Below are positions 10,448 to 18,261 of a DNA stretch of 64,000 nucleotides, piece by piece. The DNA is from Parvimonas sp035282405 (GTDB lineage Bacteria > Bacillota > Clostridia > Tissierellales > Peptoniphilaceae). The notes under the pieces are model-generated. The model did not search any database. It was given only the letters and a program-made list of their open reading frames with translations, and was not told the origin of the DNA. Every line of letters starts with the position of its first letter. Positions within the stretch are counted from its first letter, which is position 1. The position numbers and the translations under genes are program-made. The stretch covers positions 102,061 to 166,060 of the forward strand of contig NZ_JAYKBP010000003.1 in assembly GCF_035282405.1 (NCBI RefSeq), given 5' to 3'.

Positions 10448-11037
10448 TGAGCGCATTTTTGGCACCAATACATTTCTGGATGTATGATAAGATTTTAATT
10501 GCACAAAAATTAACTTTTGCAGTAGAAGAAAAATTTTTAAATAAGGAAGAAAAAGATGAAGTAGAAAGTCTATTTCCTGCTTTAATTTCTGAAGATTTAG
10601 AAGAAGTAATAGACCAAAGTAATATTCATGGATGGTTACATATGGCAGTTTCAAATGTTGAAATAAGATTTGCATATGTTGTAAAAAAACTTTTAGATAA
10701 GGGAGTTTCTCTTGAAGAAATTAAAAAAGTTGCTTTTGAATATGGAACAAGTTTTCCAGAATATGAAATTTCATCCTTACAAGATGCTTATGAATTACTA
10801 ATGGACACTTTACTTGACGGACTACCTTGTGATGTTTCAATTTCTGTAATTAGGGAAGAAGAAAATGAGTTGGAATTTGTACTTTATAATGACATTCATA
10901 AACAATATTTTAATGAATTTGATATGGAAGTTTCTGTATATCACGAACTTAGAGAGGCTTTTGTAAATGGACTTTTCGAAAAATATTCATTAAAATATAA
11001 AAATATTACTGATAGCAATAAGTTAATTACAAGATAA
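10447..11037 (+). CDS. Conserved-looking hypothetical protein
   Basis: I do not recognise this 196-aa protein. It is soluble and acidic, with an N-terminal HFWMYDKILIAQKL segment and a central SNIHGWLHMAVSNVEIRFAY segment containing histidine and tryptophan residues. The C-terminal half is helical and rich in Glu and Asp. There is no signal peptide. It is translationally coupled to the EamA gene (TAATG) and followed after one base by the pseudouridine synthase gene. Confidence 0.75.
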   Translation: MSAFLAPIHFWMYDKILIAQKLTFAVEEKFLNKEEKDEVESLFPALISEDLEEVIDQSNIHGWLHMAVSNVEIRFAYVVKKLLDKGVSLEEIKKVAFEYGTSFPEYEISSLQDAYELLMDTLLDGLPCDVSISVIREEENELEFVLYNDIHKQYFNEFDMEVSVYHELREAFVNGLFEKYSLKYKNITDSNKLITR

Positions 11038-11038
11038 A

Positions 11039-11746
11039 ATGAAGATTAGAATTGATAGATTTCTTTGCCATATGGGAATTGGCTCAAGAAGTGAAGTTAA
11101 AAAGTTTTTAAAAACTTGTAGAGTTAAGCTGAATGAAAAATTTGAAAAAAATCCAAATACACAGGTTGACATTGAAAAAGATGAGATTTCTTTTGATGAT
11201 GAAATTGTAATTTATAAAGAATTTACTTATTTGATGTTGAATAAGCCAAAGGACTATATCAGTGCAACCTTTGATACAAAACTTCCTACAGTTTTAGACT
11301 TGCTTGAATTTCCATACTCTAATATGGAATTATTTCCAGTTGGACGACTTGATATAGATACAACAGGATTTTTGATTTTAACAAATGACGGAAAATTTTC
11401 CTATAATGTAACAAATCCAAAGAAAAAAGTAAATAAAAAATATTTTGTTACTTTAAGAAATGAGATTACAGAGAAACAAATTGAAAGTCTTGAAAATGGA
11501 ATTTACTTTGAAAAAGAAGATTTTACAACAGAAAATGCAAAGGTTGAAAAAATTTCAGAAAAAGAAATTAACCTTACTATTTCCGAAGGAAAATTCCATC
11601 AAGTAAAAAGAATGTTGGAATATGTGGAAAACGAAGTTGTAGAACTAAAAAGAGTATGCATCGGAAATTTGAATTTAGACGATAGTCTTAAACTTGGAGA
11701 GTATCGAGAAATTACAAGTAATGAATTAAAAGAAATATTTAAATAA
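11039..11746 (+). CDS. 16S rRNA pseudouridine synthase, RsuA family
   Basis: The 235-aa protein has an N-terminal S4 RNA-binding domain (about 1-60, MKIRIDRFLCHMGIGSRSEV) and a pseudouridine synthase domain. The family catalytic motif GRLDIDTTGFLILTNDG carries the nucleophilic Asp, and GKFHQVKRML is the late motif. RsuA makes pseudouridine at 16S position 516. Length and S4 domain fit RsuA better than the longer RluB. A perfect terminator follows immediately. Confidence 0.88.
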   Translation: MKIRIDRFLCHMGIGSRSEVKKFLKTCRVKLNEKFEKNPNTQVDIEKDEISFDDEIVIYKEFTYLMLNKPKDYISATFDTKLPTVLDLLEFPYSNMELFPVGRLDIDTTGFLILTNDGKFSYNVTNPKKKVNKKYFVTLRNEITEKQIESLENGIYFEKEDFTTENAKVEKISEKEINLTISEGKFHQVKRMLEYVENEVVELKRVCIGNLNLDDSLKLGEYREITSNELKEIFK

Positions 11747-11774
11747 AGTTTTGATTATTGTCAAAACTTTTTTT
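11745..11774 (+). terminator. Intrinsic terminator overlapping the rsuA-type stop codon
   Basis: A perfect 10-bp stem (AAAGTTTTGA, 11745-11754, with 11761-11770) has a 6-base loop and a T tract. Its left arm begins in the last base of the stop codon. Confidence 0.9.
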
Positions 11775-11827
11775 ATTGCTCTTTTTATGATAAAATAATT
11801 GTAAGATATTTATTTTTAGGAGTTTTT

Positions 11828-13360
11828 ATGAAAAATTTAGAAAATGTTAGTAATAATCAGAGAGAGGAAGATTTAAAATTACTTTTTTATGGAATCTTGA
11901 TTGGGATAGTTGCAGGGGGATTTTCAAGTTTCTATCGTTATATTATTCATGGAATAGAAGGTATTTTAGGAGCAATCATAAATTTCAGTAAAGGTCATTT
12001 TTATATTTATCCAATTATTTTTTTTGCACTTGTTTTTATTTCTTTTTTAGTTACAAAAATTAAGAGAATGTCAAGATTTTGTGGAGGATCAGGAATACCA
12101 CAAGTTGAAGCAGAAATAAAGGGATATATCAATCCAAATCCTGCAAAAGTTTTATTTGCAAAAATTTTTGGTGGAGCTTTAACTGCTTTGGCAGGTTTTT
12201 CAGTTGGTCGAGAAGGTCCATCAATTCAAATAGGGGCAATGAGTGGAAAATTAGTTTCAAGAAAATTAAAGAAAAACAAAACAGTTGAAAAGTTTTTAAT
12301 AACTTGCGGTGCAAGTGCAGGACTTGCAGCTGCATTTAATGCACCTGTTGCAGGGATTTTATTTGCGGTTGAAGAAGTACATCGCCATATTAGTAAAAAA
12401 CTTTTGGTAGTTTGTATGGCAGCTACAATAACTGCAGATTTAGTTTCAAAAATACTATATGGAACAGAAACAGTATTTAATTTTAGTTTAGCTGAAAAAT
12501 TACCATTGATAAATTATTGGACTTTAATTTTATTTGCAGTTGTGTTATCTGTTTTGGGAGTTCTTTATATATTTTTAATGGAATTTTTTATGAAAATTCA
12601 AGATGGATTAAAACTAAAAAAAGAATTTAAACTGATTCCGTATTTTCTACTACCTATAGTAATTTTAATATTTACACCTAATTTGTTAGGTGGTGGCGGT
12701 TTCTTGATGAAAGAGTTACAAACTGTTGATTTTCCAATTTATATGTTGATTTTACTTTTTGTAGTAAAATTACTATTCTCAATAATTTGTTTTAGTTCAG
12801 GAGTTCCTGGTGGAATTTTCTTCCCTATATTAGTTTTGGGAGCAACTATCGGAACAATTTTTGGGAAAATCATAGATCCTATTTATATAAATAGTTTTAT
12901 AATTCTTGGAATGGCAGGATATTTGACTGCAATAGTTAGAGCACCACTTACTTCAATAATTTTAATTTTTGAAATGACTGGTAATCTTTCCTATTTATTA
13001 CCACTTTCAATAATTTGCCTTATAACTTATTCCATACCAAATTATTTAAAATCACTACCTATTTACGAATATCTTTTAGAGAGATTAATGGAAAAAGAAC
13101 ATATTGCAAGCTCAAAAGATGGAGAAAAAATGACTATGAGTATAGTTGTTGAAATTGGAAGTGAGATAGAAAATAAGAAAATAAAAGAAGTAGAATTTCC
13201 AAGGGGAATGTTAATTATAAATATTGATAGAGGAGTCGAAGAAATAATACCAAATGGCGAAACTACAATAATAAATGGAGATGTTATAAATATACTTGTA
13301 AGTGAAAATAAATTATTTGATACATTTAATGAATTACAAAAGATTTGTCAAAATAATTAA
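11828..13360 (+). CDS. ClC-family chloride channel/transporter with C-terminal RCK_C-like domain
   Basis: The 510-aa protein has the ClC core with its three ion-path motifs: GGSGIPQVEA, GREGPSIQIGA (the Glu acts as gate or proton-coupling residue) and GVPGGIFFPI. About ten or more hydrophobic segments cover residues 15-410. A soluble C-terminal domain (about 430-510) resembles TrkA-C/RCK_C and may sense a ligand. The gating Glu is present, so either a channel or a Cl-/H+ or F- exchanger is possible. TTAGGAG precedes the ATG. Confidence 0.92.
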   Translation: MKNLENVSNNQREEDLKLLFYGILIGIVAGGFSSFYRYIIHGIEGILGAIINFSKGHFYIYPIIFFALVFISFLVTKIKRMSRFCGGSGIPQVEAEIKGYINPNPAKVLFAKIFGGALTALAGFSVGREGPSIQIGAMSGKLVSRKLKKNKTVEKFLITCGASAGLAAAFNAPVAGILFAVEEVHRHISKKLLVVCMAATITADLVSKILYGTETVFNFSLAEKLPLINYWTLILFAVVLSVLGVLYIFLMEFFMKIQDGLKLKKEFKLIPYFLLPIVILIFTPNLLGGGGFLMKELQTVDFPIYMLILLFVVKLLFSIICFSSGVPGGIFFPILVLGATIGTIFGKIIDPIYINSFIILGMAGYLTAIVRAPLTSIILIFEMTGNLSYLLPLSIICLITYSIPNYLKSLPIYEYLLERLMEKEHIASSKDGEKMTMSIVVEIGSEIENKKIKEVEFPRGMLIINIDRGVEEIIPNGETTIINGDVINILVSENKLFDTFNELQKICQNN

Positions 13361-13410
13361 AAAATAAGAAATGATTTTAGAATTGTTGATTAATAAATTG
13401 GAGGGCTATT

Positions 13411-13923
13411 ATGATTAAATTATTAACTTTAGAAGAAATTGAAAAGTATAAAAAGCAAATTTCAGATATATACAAAGAGGTTTTTAAGGCTGATGATTTT
13501 TCTGCTAATTTTTTAATTACCAGAATAGATGACAGTTTGAAAAATAATATAAAAATTGTTGGAGCTTTTGAAAATGAAAAGTTAATTGGATTTGTATATG
13601 GCTTTGACTTTTTAAAAGAAAATTGGTGGGCAATGCAAGTAGATTCACAGTTGCCAAGTGGAATTGATTGGTATAAAGGCACTTTTGAGCTTAATGAATT
13701 GGCAGTTATTGAAAAATATCAAGGTAGGGGATATGGAAAAAAATTGATGAAATGTCTAATTGAAAATTTTGAAGGGGATAAAATTTTATTATCCACTAAG
13801 AAATTTAATAATGATAAAATAATCAATTTTTATCATAAACTAGGATTTAAAGATTTGGTAAATCCATTTGAATACCCAAATGGAGATTATGAAACGTCAA
13901 TTATATTATGTTTAAATAAATAG
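13411..13923 (+). CDS. GNAT-family N-acetyltransferase
   Basis: The 170-aa protein shows the GNAT core: GAFENEKLIGFVYGF as a central strand and ELAVIEKYQGRGYGKKLMK, where QGRGYGK is the acetyl-CoA pyrophosphate loop. A C-terminal INFYHKLGFKDL segment completes the fold. The substrate is unknown. GGAGG precedes the start, and the gene is monocistronic with a terminator directly behind it. Confidence 0.87.
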   Translation: MIKLLTLEEIEKYKKQISDIYKEVFKADDFSANFLITRIDDSLKNNIKIVGAFENEKLIGFVYGFDFLKENWWAMQVDSQLPSGIDWYKGTFELNELAVIEKYQGRGYGKKLMKCLIENFEGDKILLSTKKFNNDKIINFYHKLGFKDLVNPFEYPNGDYETSIILCLNK

Positions 13924-13930
13924 TTTTTTA

Positions 13931-13962
13931 AAATGGTTAGATTAAAGTCTAATCATTTTTTG
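13931..13962 (+). terminator. Intrinsic terminator after the GNAT gene
   Basis: An 11-bp stem with one G-T pair (13931-13941 with 13948-13958) and a 6-base loop is followed by T residues. Confidence 0.85.
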
Positions 13963-14004
13963 TGTAATAAAGCAATGCAAATATAGATATTTATTATCAA
14001 ATAT

Positions 14005-14033
14005 TTGACAACGATTGCCTATAGTGGTAAAAT
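14005..14033 (+). promoter_or_regulatory. Sigma-A promoter for the DUF819 gene
   Basis: TTGACA (14005-14010), a 17-base spacer and TAAAAT (14028-14033). The transcript would have a leader of about 70 bases before the ATG at 14111. Confidence 0.8.
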
Positions 14034-14110
14034 GAAGTGGATAAGAAAAATTTATCAATACATTTTTTTGATTTTTTTCTTGTTGAAAATTTATTTTAGG
14101 AGGATTTTTT

Positions 14111-15289
14111 ATGATTACAGATGGATTTCAATTTGTTGCTCTGTTATTTTTTGTTTCAGGTATAGTAATTTACTTGGAAAAGAAGTTTAAAAATGGAATA
14201 TTTTTTAAATATGTTCCAGCATTGGTTATAATCTATTTTGGTGCTATGATTTTATCAACACTAGGTGTTTGGGATATGAGTGTTGAAGGTGTATCAAAAG
14301 CTAGAAGCGTTTTAAAAGATGCGATATTACCATCAATGATATTTTTAATGTTGTTAAGAGCGGACCTTAGAGATATAGCAAAATTAGGTCCTAGAATGAT
14401 AATTTCATTCTTTACTGCAACATTTACTATAATGATTGGTTTTGTTGTGGCATTTCTTATCTTCAAAGGAAATCTTGCATCTAATGCACCTTTAACTTTT
14501 GGAGCTTTAGCAGGAAGTTGGGTTGGCGGAACACAAAATATGGTTGCGGTACAACAAGCAGTAGGACTTGAAGGTTCAGGAATGGGTTATACATTATTGA
14601 TTGACTCAATAGATTATTCAATATGGATAATGTTCTTATTATTCTTAGTTCCATTTGCAAATAAATTTAATAAGTGGACAAAGGCTGATACTTCAAAAAT
14701 TGATAATATAAACGAACATCTAACTGCAAAATTTTCAACAATAAGTAAAGAGATAACTTTCCAAGATATATTTTTCTTATTGAGTGTTGCACTTGGAGTT
14801 ACAGCAGTTACAACAATAATAGGAAATGAAATGGTAAAAGTTCCTGCACTTGCATTTATGGGAGCAACAGGTTGGACTATAATCATAACAACAATCCTAG
14901 GAGTTATTTTTGCAATGACACCACTTGCAAGAATTCCAGGATCTCCTGAAGTTTCAAATGTACTATTATATATGCTAATAGGATTAATTGCATCAAATGC
15001 AAATTTCTTGGAACTTACTCAAGCTCCGGCATATATTTTAGCAGGTTTTGTAATTCTTGCAATTCATGGAATTTTAATGGCTATAATTGGAAAAGTATTC
15101 AAACTTGATTTATTCACTTGTGGTATAGCTTCTCTTTCAAATATAGGTGGAGTAGCTTCTTCACCTGTACTTGCAGCGGCGTATTCACAATCATTGGTAC
15201 CAATAGCTGTACTAATGGCATTAATCGGAGTTATTACTGGAACATTTTTCGGAATTGGAGTTGCAAAATTCTTAACGATGTTAGCTTAA
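14111..15289 (+). CDS. DUF819-family membrane protein
   Basis: The 392-aa protein is almost entirely hydrophobic with about eleven membrane helices and a soluble loop near the middle (about 195-215). It resembles the DUF819/YjcL family, with conserved-looking GALAGSWVGGTQNMVAVQQA and SLSNIGGVASSPVLAAAY. Repeated Gly/Ser-rich breaks in helices suggest a secondary transporter, but no substrate is known to me. AGGAGG precedes the ATG, and promoter and terminator make it a single-gene unit. Confidence 0.85.
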   Translation: MITDGFQFVALLFFVSGIVIYLEKKFKNGIFFKYVPALVIIYFGAMILSTLGVWDMSVEGVSKARSVLKDAILPSMIFLMLLRADLRDIAKLGPRMIISFFTATFTIMIGFVVAFLIFKGNLASNAPLTFGALAGSWVGGTQNMVAVQQAVGLEGSGMGYTLLIDSIDYSIWIMFLLFLVPFANKFNKWTKADTSKIDNINEHLTAKFSTISKEITFQDIFFLLSVALGVTAVTTIIGNEMVKVPALAFMGATGWTIIITTILGVIFAMTPLARIPGSPEVSNVLLYMLIGLIASNANFLELTQAPAYILAGFVILAIHGILMAIIGKVFKLDLFTCGIASLSNIGGVASSPVLAAAYSQSLVPIAVLMALIGVITGTFFGIGVAKFLTMLA

Positions 15290-15303
15290 AAATTTTTTTA
15301 ATG

Positions 15304-15334
15304 GAATGGTCTATTTTGTAGACCATTCTTTTTT
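15304..15334 (+). terminator. Intrinsic terminator after the DUF819 gene
   Basis: A perfect 10-bp stem (GAATGGTCTA, 15304-15313, with 15319-15328), a 5-base loop and a T tract. Confidence 0.9.
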
Positions 15335-15418
15335 ATGAAAATATACAAATATAAAACTTGTAAAAAAAGTTCTTTTGGTATATACTATTTTGGGAATGTT
15401 TTAAAAGGAGTTTTATAT

Positions 15419-16075
15419 ATGAAAAAAGCAATACAAATGTCCGAATCCATTGAAGTTGCATTATTTTTAGCGTTAAGTGGTGGACTTATGGATGCATATT
15501 CGTACCTTTTAAGAGGACAAGTTTTTGCAAATGCACAAACTGGAAATATGTTGTTATTGGGTGTTCATGCTTCTCAAGGAAATTGGGCAATGTGCTTAAA
15601 ATATGCTTTTCCAATATCGTTTTTTACTCTTGGAATTTTTTTAGCTGATTTATTTAGAAAAAAAGGGAATTATAAATTACATTGGCGACAAAATGCCGTT
15701 ATTTTTGAGATATTTTTACTTATTTGTGTGGCTTTTATTCCGGAAAATATGAACGAAACAGCAAATGCAATGACATCTTTTGCCTGTGGGATACAAGTTC
15801 AAAGTTTTAAAAAAGTATGTGGAATAGATTTTTCTACAACAATGTGTATTGGAAATTTAAGAGGTGGAACTCACAATCTAGCTGAGTATTTTTATACTAA
15901 AAATAAAAAGTTTTTAGAATATAGTTTAATGTATTTTGGAGTTATACTATGTTTTATTATTGGAGCGATTATAGGTAGTAAATTTAGTAATTTTTTAGGA
16001 ATAAAGACAATTTTAATAAGTGCTATTTCACTTGTTATTTGTGTTTTTATTATGTTTATAGATAGAGAAAAATAA
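15419..16075 (+). CDS. DUF1275 (YoaK-type) membrane protein
   Basis: The ATG at 15419 is preferred because AAAAGGAG lies just upstream; an in-frame ATG at 15335 has no ribosome site. The 218-aa product has about six hydrophobic segments and the DUF1275 signature near the N-terminus: GGLMDAYSYLLRGQVFANAQTGNML, seen here as GGLMDAYSYL, then ANAQTGNML. The family's function is unknown. It is followed 11 bases later by trmL. Confidence 0.87.
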   Translation: MKKAIQMSESIEVALFLALSGGLMDAYSYLLRGQVFANAQTGNMLLLGVHASQGNWAMCLKYAFPISFFTLGIFLADLFRKKGNYKLHWRQNAVIFEIFLLICVAFIPENMNETANAMTSFACGIQVQSFKKVCGIDFSTTMCIGNLRGGTHNLAEYFYTKNKKFLEYSLMYFGVILCFIIGAIIGSKFSNFLGIKTILISAISLVICVFIMFIDREK

Positions 16076-16086
16076 AGGAGGAGATT

Positions 16087-16584
16087 TTGTTTAATATAGT
16101 TTTATTAGAACCCGAGATTCCTTTTAATACGGGAGCTATTGGTAGAACATGTGTCGCAACCGACACTAGATTACATTTGATAAAACCTTTAGGTTTTTCA
16201 CTTGATGATAAAATGGTAAAGAGATCAGGTCTTGACTATTGGGATAAGTTAAAACTTTTTGTCTATGAAAATATTGAAGATTTTTACGAAAAAAATCCGA
16301 ATGCAAATATCTATTTTTCAACTACAAAGGCAAAAAGAACCTACGATAAGGTAGAGTATTCTCCAAATGATTACATAATGTTCGGAAAAGAGAGTAAGGG
16401 AATACCTGAAGAAATTCTAGTTAAAAATGAAGAACATTGTGTAAGAATACCGATGTGGGGAGAAATTCGTTCTCTTAATCTTTCAAATTCGGTATCAATA
16501 GTATTATATGAAGCACTAAGACAACAAGATTTTTCAGAACTTGAAAAGTTTGGGAATTTACATAGATTACATTGGAGTGAATAA
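16087..16584 (+). CDS. trmL: tRNA (cytidine/uridine-34-2'-O)-methyltransferase TrmL
   Basis: The 165-aa SPOUT-family protein starts at TTG behind AAGGAGGAG. It has the family motifs NTGAIGRTCVATD near the N-terminus, MFGKESKGIPEEIL (about 98-111) and GEIRSLNLSNSVSIVLYEAL (about 134-153), which form the SAM-binding knot. TrmL methylates the wobble nucleotide of tRNA-Leu isoacceptors. The last base of its stop codon is the A of the next gene's ATG. A deleted copy of this gene lies at 17263-17361. Confidence 0.94.
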   Translation: MFNIVLLEPEIPFNTGAIGRTCVATDTRLHLIKPLGFSLDDKMVKRSGLDYWDKLKLFVYENIEDFYEKNPNANIYFSTTKAKRTYDKVEYSPNDYIMFGKESKGIPEEILVKNEEHCVRIPMWGEIRSLNLSNSVSIVLYEALRQQDFSELEKFGNLHRLHWSE

Positions 16585-17234
16585 TGGACGAAGAATTATA
16601 TGAATTATTAAAACAAAAAAGAAAAATAGAAGCTGTAAAGTACGTTAGAAACAAATACGATATAGATTTTAAAAGAGCAAAAGAAACAGTTGATAATTTA
16701 ACTGAAAAAGTGGAATATTTTGAAGGAAAAAATCTTGGCTTATTTGAAGAAGATTTTTCTGACAATAAAAATTTAGATACTTCTGAAATATCTGATGACA
16801 ATTTATATGCTTTGATAAAAGAAAATAGAAAAATTGAGGCTGTAAAATATGTAAAGGATAAGTATAATTTTGATTTAAAAACATCTAAGAAAATAGTTGA
16901 TAGTTTAGATATAAATAATCTAATGGCATTTACAGAAAAAAATATTGTTTCTGCATCAAAAACTGATTTTTCTAAATATGGAAGTGGTTATAGTAACGAA
17001 AGTTATTCCTATGAAATGATTGATGGAAAACAACATTACTATGCATATAGTAAAGACGGAGAAAAAAGAGAAGTCAATAGGTTCTCCATTCCTAGTGAAA
17101 TATTGAAATATTTTGATAAAGCTGCAGAAAAAAAGGCAGATGAAAATGAAGATAAAGAATATAGGAAAAAAAATATCTTTTGGGGAATTTTGTTGGTAGC
17201 ATTAATAGTTGGAATTTATTTCTACTTTAATTAA
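16584..17234 (+). CDS. Membrane-anchored protein with two L7/L12-C-terminal-like repeats
   Basis: I know no name for this 216-aa protein. It contains two similar segments, at about 1-40 (LLKQKRKIEAVKYVRNKYD) and 72-110 (LIKENRKIEAVKYVKDKYN), each followed by an AKETVD- or SKKIVD-type helix. This pattern resembles the KIxAIKxVR...GLGLKEAK helix-turn of the ribosomal L7/L12 C-terminal domain. A Ser/Tyr-rich linker and one C-terminal membrane helix (about 196-214) follow, so the repeats should face the cytoplasm. It is coupled to trmL. A paralogue lies at 17362-17991. Confidence 0.8.
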   Translation: MDEELYELLKQKRKIEAVKYVRNKYDIDFKRAKETVDNLTEKVEYFEGKNLGLFEEDFSDNKNLDTSEISDDNLYALIKENRKIEAVKYVKDKYNFDLKTSKKIVDSLDINNLMAFTEKNIVSASKTDFSKYGSGYSNESYSYEMIDGKQHYYAYSKDGEKREVNRFSIPSEILKYFDKAAEKKADENEDKEYRKKNIFWGILLVALIVGIYFYFN

Positions 17235-17262
17235 AATTTGACATTTTAAAGAAATCGAATTT

Positions 17263-17361
17263 TTTACTGTTGGGATAAATTAAAACTGTTTGTCTATGAA
17301 AATATAGAAGATTTTTCAAAACTAGAAAAATTGAAATCTACATATTATATTGGAGTGAACA
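17263..17361 (+). pseudogene. Remnant of a duplicated trmL with internal deletion
   Basis: Bases from about 17263 match trmL 16232-16285 (TGGGATAAATTAAAACTG, then TTTGTCTATGAAAATAT), and from 17308 onward match trmL 16526-16583. The junction is a shared AAGATTTTT: copies at 16277-16285 and 16526-16534 in trmL, one copy at 17308-17316 here. The loss is exactly 249 bp (83 codons). Both ends of trmL function, including the SAM knot, are missing, so it cannot encode an enzyme. The 5' part of trmL is absent too. Confidence 0.88.
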
Positions 17362-17991
17362 ATGGACGAAGAATTGTATGATTTATTAAAACAGAAAAGA
17401 AAAGAAGAAGCTATAAAATATATCAGAAATAAATATGATATGGATTTTAAAAGTGCAAAAGAAACAATTGATAAGATGACAAAAACCTTGGAATTTTTTG
17501 ACGGTAAAAATCATGGTTTATCAAAAACTGATTTTTCCGATATGTTTAAAAATTCAATAATATCCAGGATATATGATAATGATTTATATGCACTGATAAG
17601 AGAAAATAGAAAAATAGAAGCTGTAAAATATGTAAAAGACAAATATAATTTTGATTTAGAAAAGGCAAAAGCTATGGTTGATACTTTAGAGCCGGAGATG
17701 TTTACAGAAAAAAGCATTATTTCCACATCAAATTCTAATTCATCTAATTTTGAAAGTGGTTATAGTATTGGAAACTATTCCTATAAAATGATTGATGGAG
17801 AACAACTTTACTATACTTATAAAGACGGAGAAAAAAAAGAAGTAAATAGGGTTTCAATTCCAAAAGATATACTTAAAGATTTTGAAGAATCTGCAGATGA
17901 ATACGAAGATAAAAGAATAAAAAGAAAAAATATTCTTTTAGGAATACTTTTAGTGATTATAATAACTGGAATACTTATTTACTTTAATTAA
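17362..17991 (+). CDS. Paralogue of the L7/L12-like repeat membrane protein
   Basis: The 209-aa protein aligns along its whole length with the product of 16584-17234. It has repeat 1 (LLKQKRKEEAIKYIRNKYD), repeat 2 (LIRENRKIEAVKYVKDKYN followed by EKAKAMVDTL), the MIDGEQLYYTYKDGEKKEVNR segment, here shown as MIDGEQLYY, and a C-terminal membrane helix (about 189-207). The ribosome site and start context (GGAGTGAACA before ATG) were copied from the trmL end. The open frame without damage suggests it is under selection. Confidence 0.8.
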   Translation: MDEELYDLLKQKRKEEAIKYIRNKYDMDFKSAKETIDKMTKTLEFFDGKNHGLSKTDFSDMFKNSIISRIYDNDLYALIRENRKIEAVKYVKDKYNFDLEKAKAMVDTLEPEMFTEKSIISTSNSNSSNFESGYSIGNYSYKMIDGEQLYYTYKDGEKKEVNRVSIPKDILKDFEESADEYEDKRIKRKNILLGILLVIIITGILIYFN

Positions 17992-17994
17992 AAT

Positions 17995-18023
17995 TTGACA
18001 CTTTAATTTGTTTGTGTTAAAAT
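17995..18023 (+). promoter_or_regulatory. Sigma-A promoter of the ABC-F leader
   Basis: TTGACA (17995-18000), a 17-base spacer and TAAAAT (18018-18023). Transcription would start near 18030, giving a leader of about 230 bases before the ABC-F start codon. Confidence 0.85.
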
Positions 18024-18075
18024 TTAAATGATGTAGAGATATATCAAAAATTAATAAAAAATTCAGGAGGAAGGA

Positions 18076-18090
18076 ATGTTAATTAGATAA
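18076..18090 (+). CDS. Four-codon leader peptide (M-L-I-R) of the ABC-F attenuator
   Basis: ATG-TTA-ATT-AGA-TAA lies behind a strong AGGAGG (18065-18070). It is the first ORF of the leader transcript and precedes the terminator/antiterminator region. Ribosome stalling on such short ORFs is a known way for antibiotics to induce ARE-type ABC-F genes; here this is inferred from position and structure. Confidence 0.6.
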   Translation: MLIR

Positions 18091-18137
18091 CTATTATGAA
18101 ACAGAAATTTAATAGCTTTTTAGAGCTTAGTTTTTTG

Positions 18138-18239
18138 TTGCCATTTTAGTTATGCATTCCTTTTTGTGTTCTTTTTAGAACTCCTTTTTGAGTTGCAAAA
18201 TGAATGTTGAAATGGCAATAAGTGAATTGCCATTTTTTT
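18138..18239 (+). promoter_or_regulatory. Transcription attenuator upstream of the ABC-F gene
   Basis: A terminator is formed by a perfect 10-bp stem (AAATGGCAAT, 18210-18219, with 18226-18235), a 6-base loop and a T run to 18239. The left arm can instead pair with TTGCCATTT at 18138-18146, with extra pairing of CATTC (18155-18159) to GAATG (18202-18206), which would prevent termination. A small hairpin GTTCT-TTTT-AGAAC (18168-18181) lies between them. CATTCC (18155-18160) can also pair with GGAATG at the leader start codon (18073-18078), linking leader translation to the switch. Confidence 0.75.
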
Positions 18240-18261
18240 GTGGCTTAATTTAGGAGGATAT

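Larger units (their letters stand above)
16231..18000 (+). repeat. Decayed tandem duplication: trmL 3' part plus downstream gene
   Basis: Unit 1 spans the trmL middle, the 216-aa gene and the flank to about 17253. Unit 2 runs from about 17263 to 18000 and repeats the same order: trmL-like sequence, a 209-aa paralogue, and the same 3' flank (TTAAAATTTGACA, then similar sequence). The two genes diverge at many positions, so the duplication is not recent. In unit 2 trmL has lost the segment between two AAGATTTTT copies. Confidence 0.85.

Noticed and set aside
9889..10473. Minus-strand open frame of 194 codons opposite the EamA gene
   Set aside because: It lies entirely opposite a well-supported transporter gene and its translation resembles no protein type.
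14005..14190. Small + strand frame before the DUF819 gene
   Set aside because: It begins within the promoter -35 and overlaps the real gene, without a ribosome site.
17238..17266. Promoter before the second L7/L12-like gene (TTGACA at 17238)
   Set aside because: The -35 is a copy of the later ABC-F promoter, but at 17-base spacing the -10 position reads TTTTTT, so it is probably a decayed copy.
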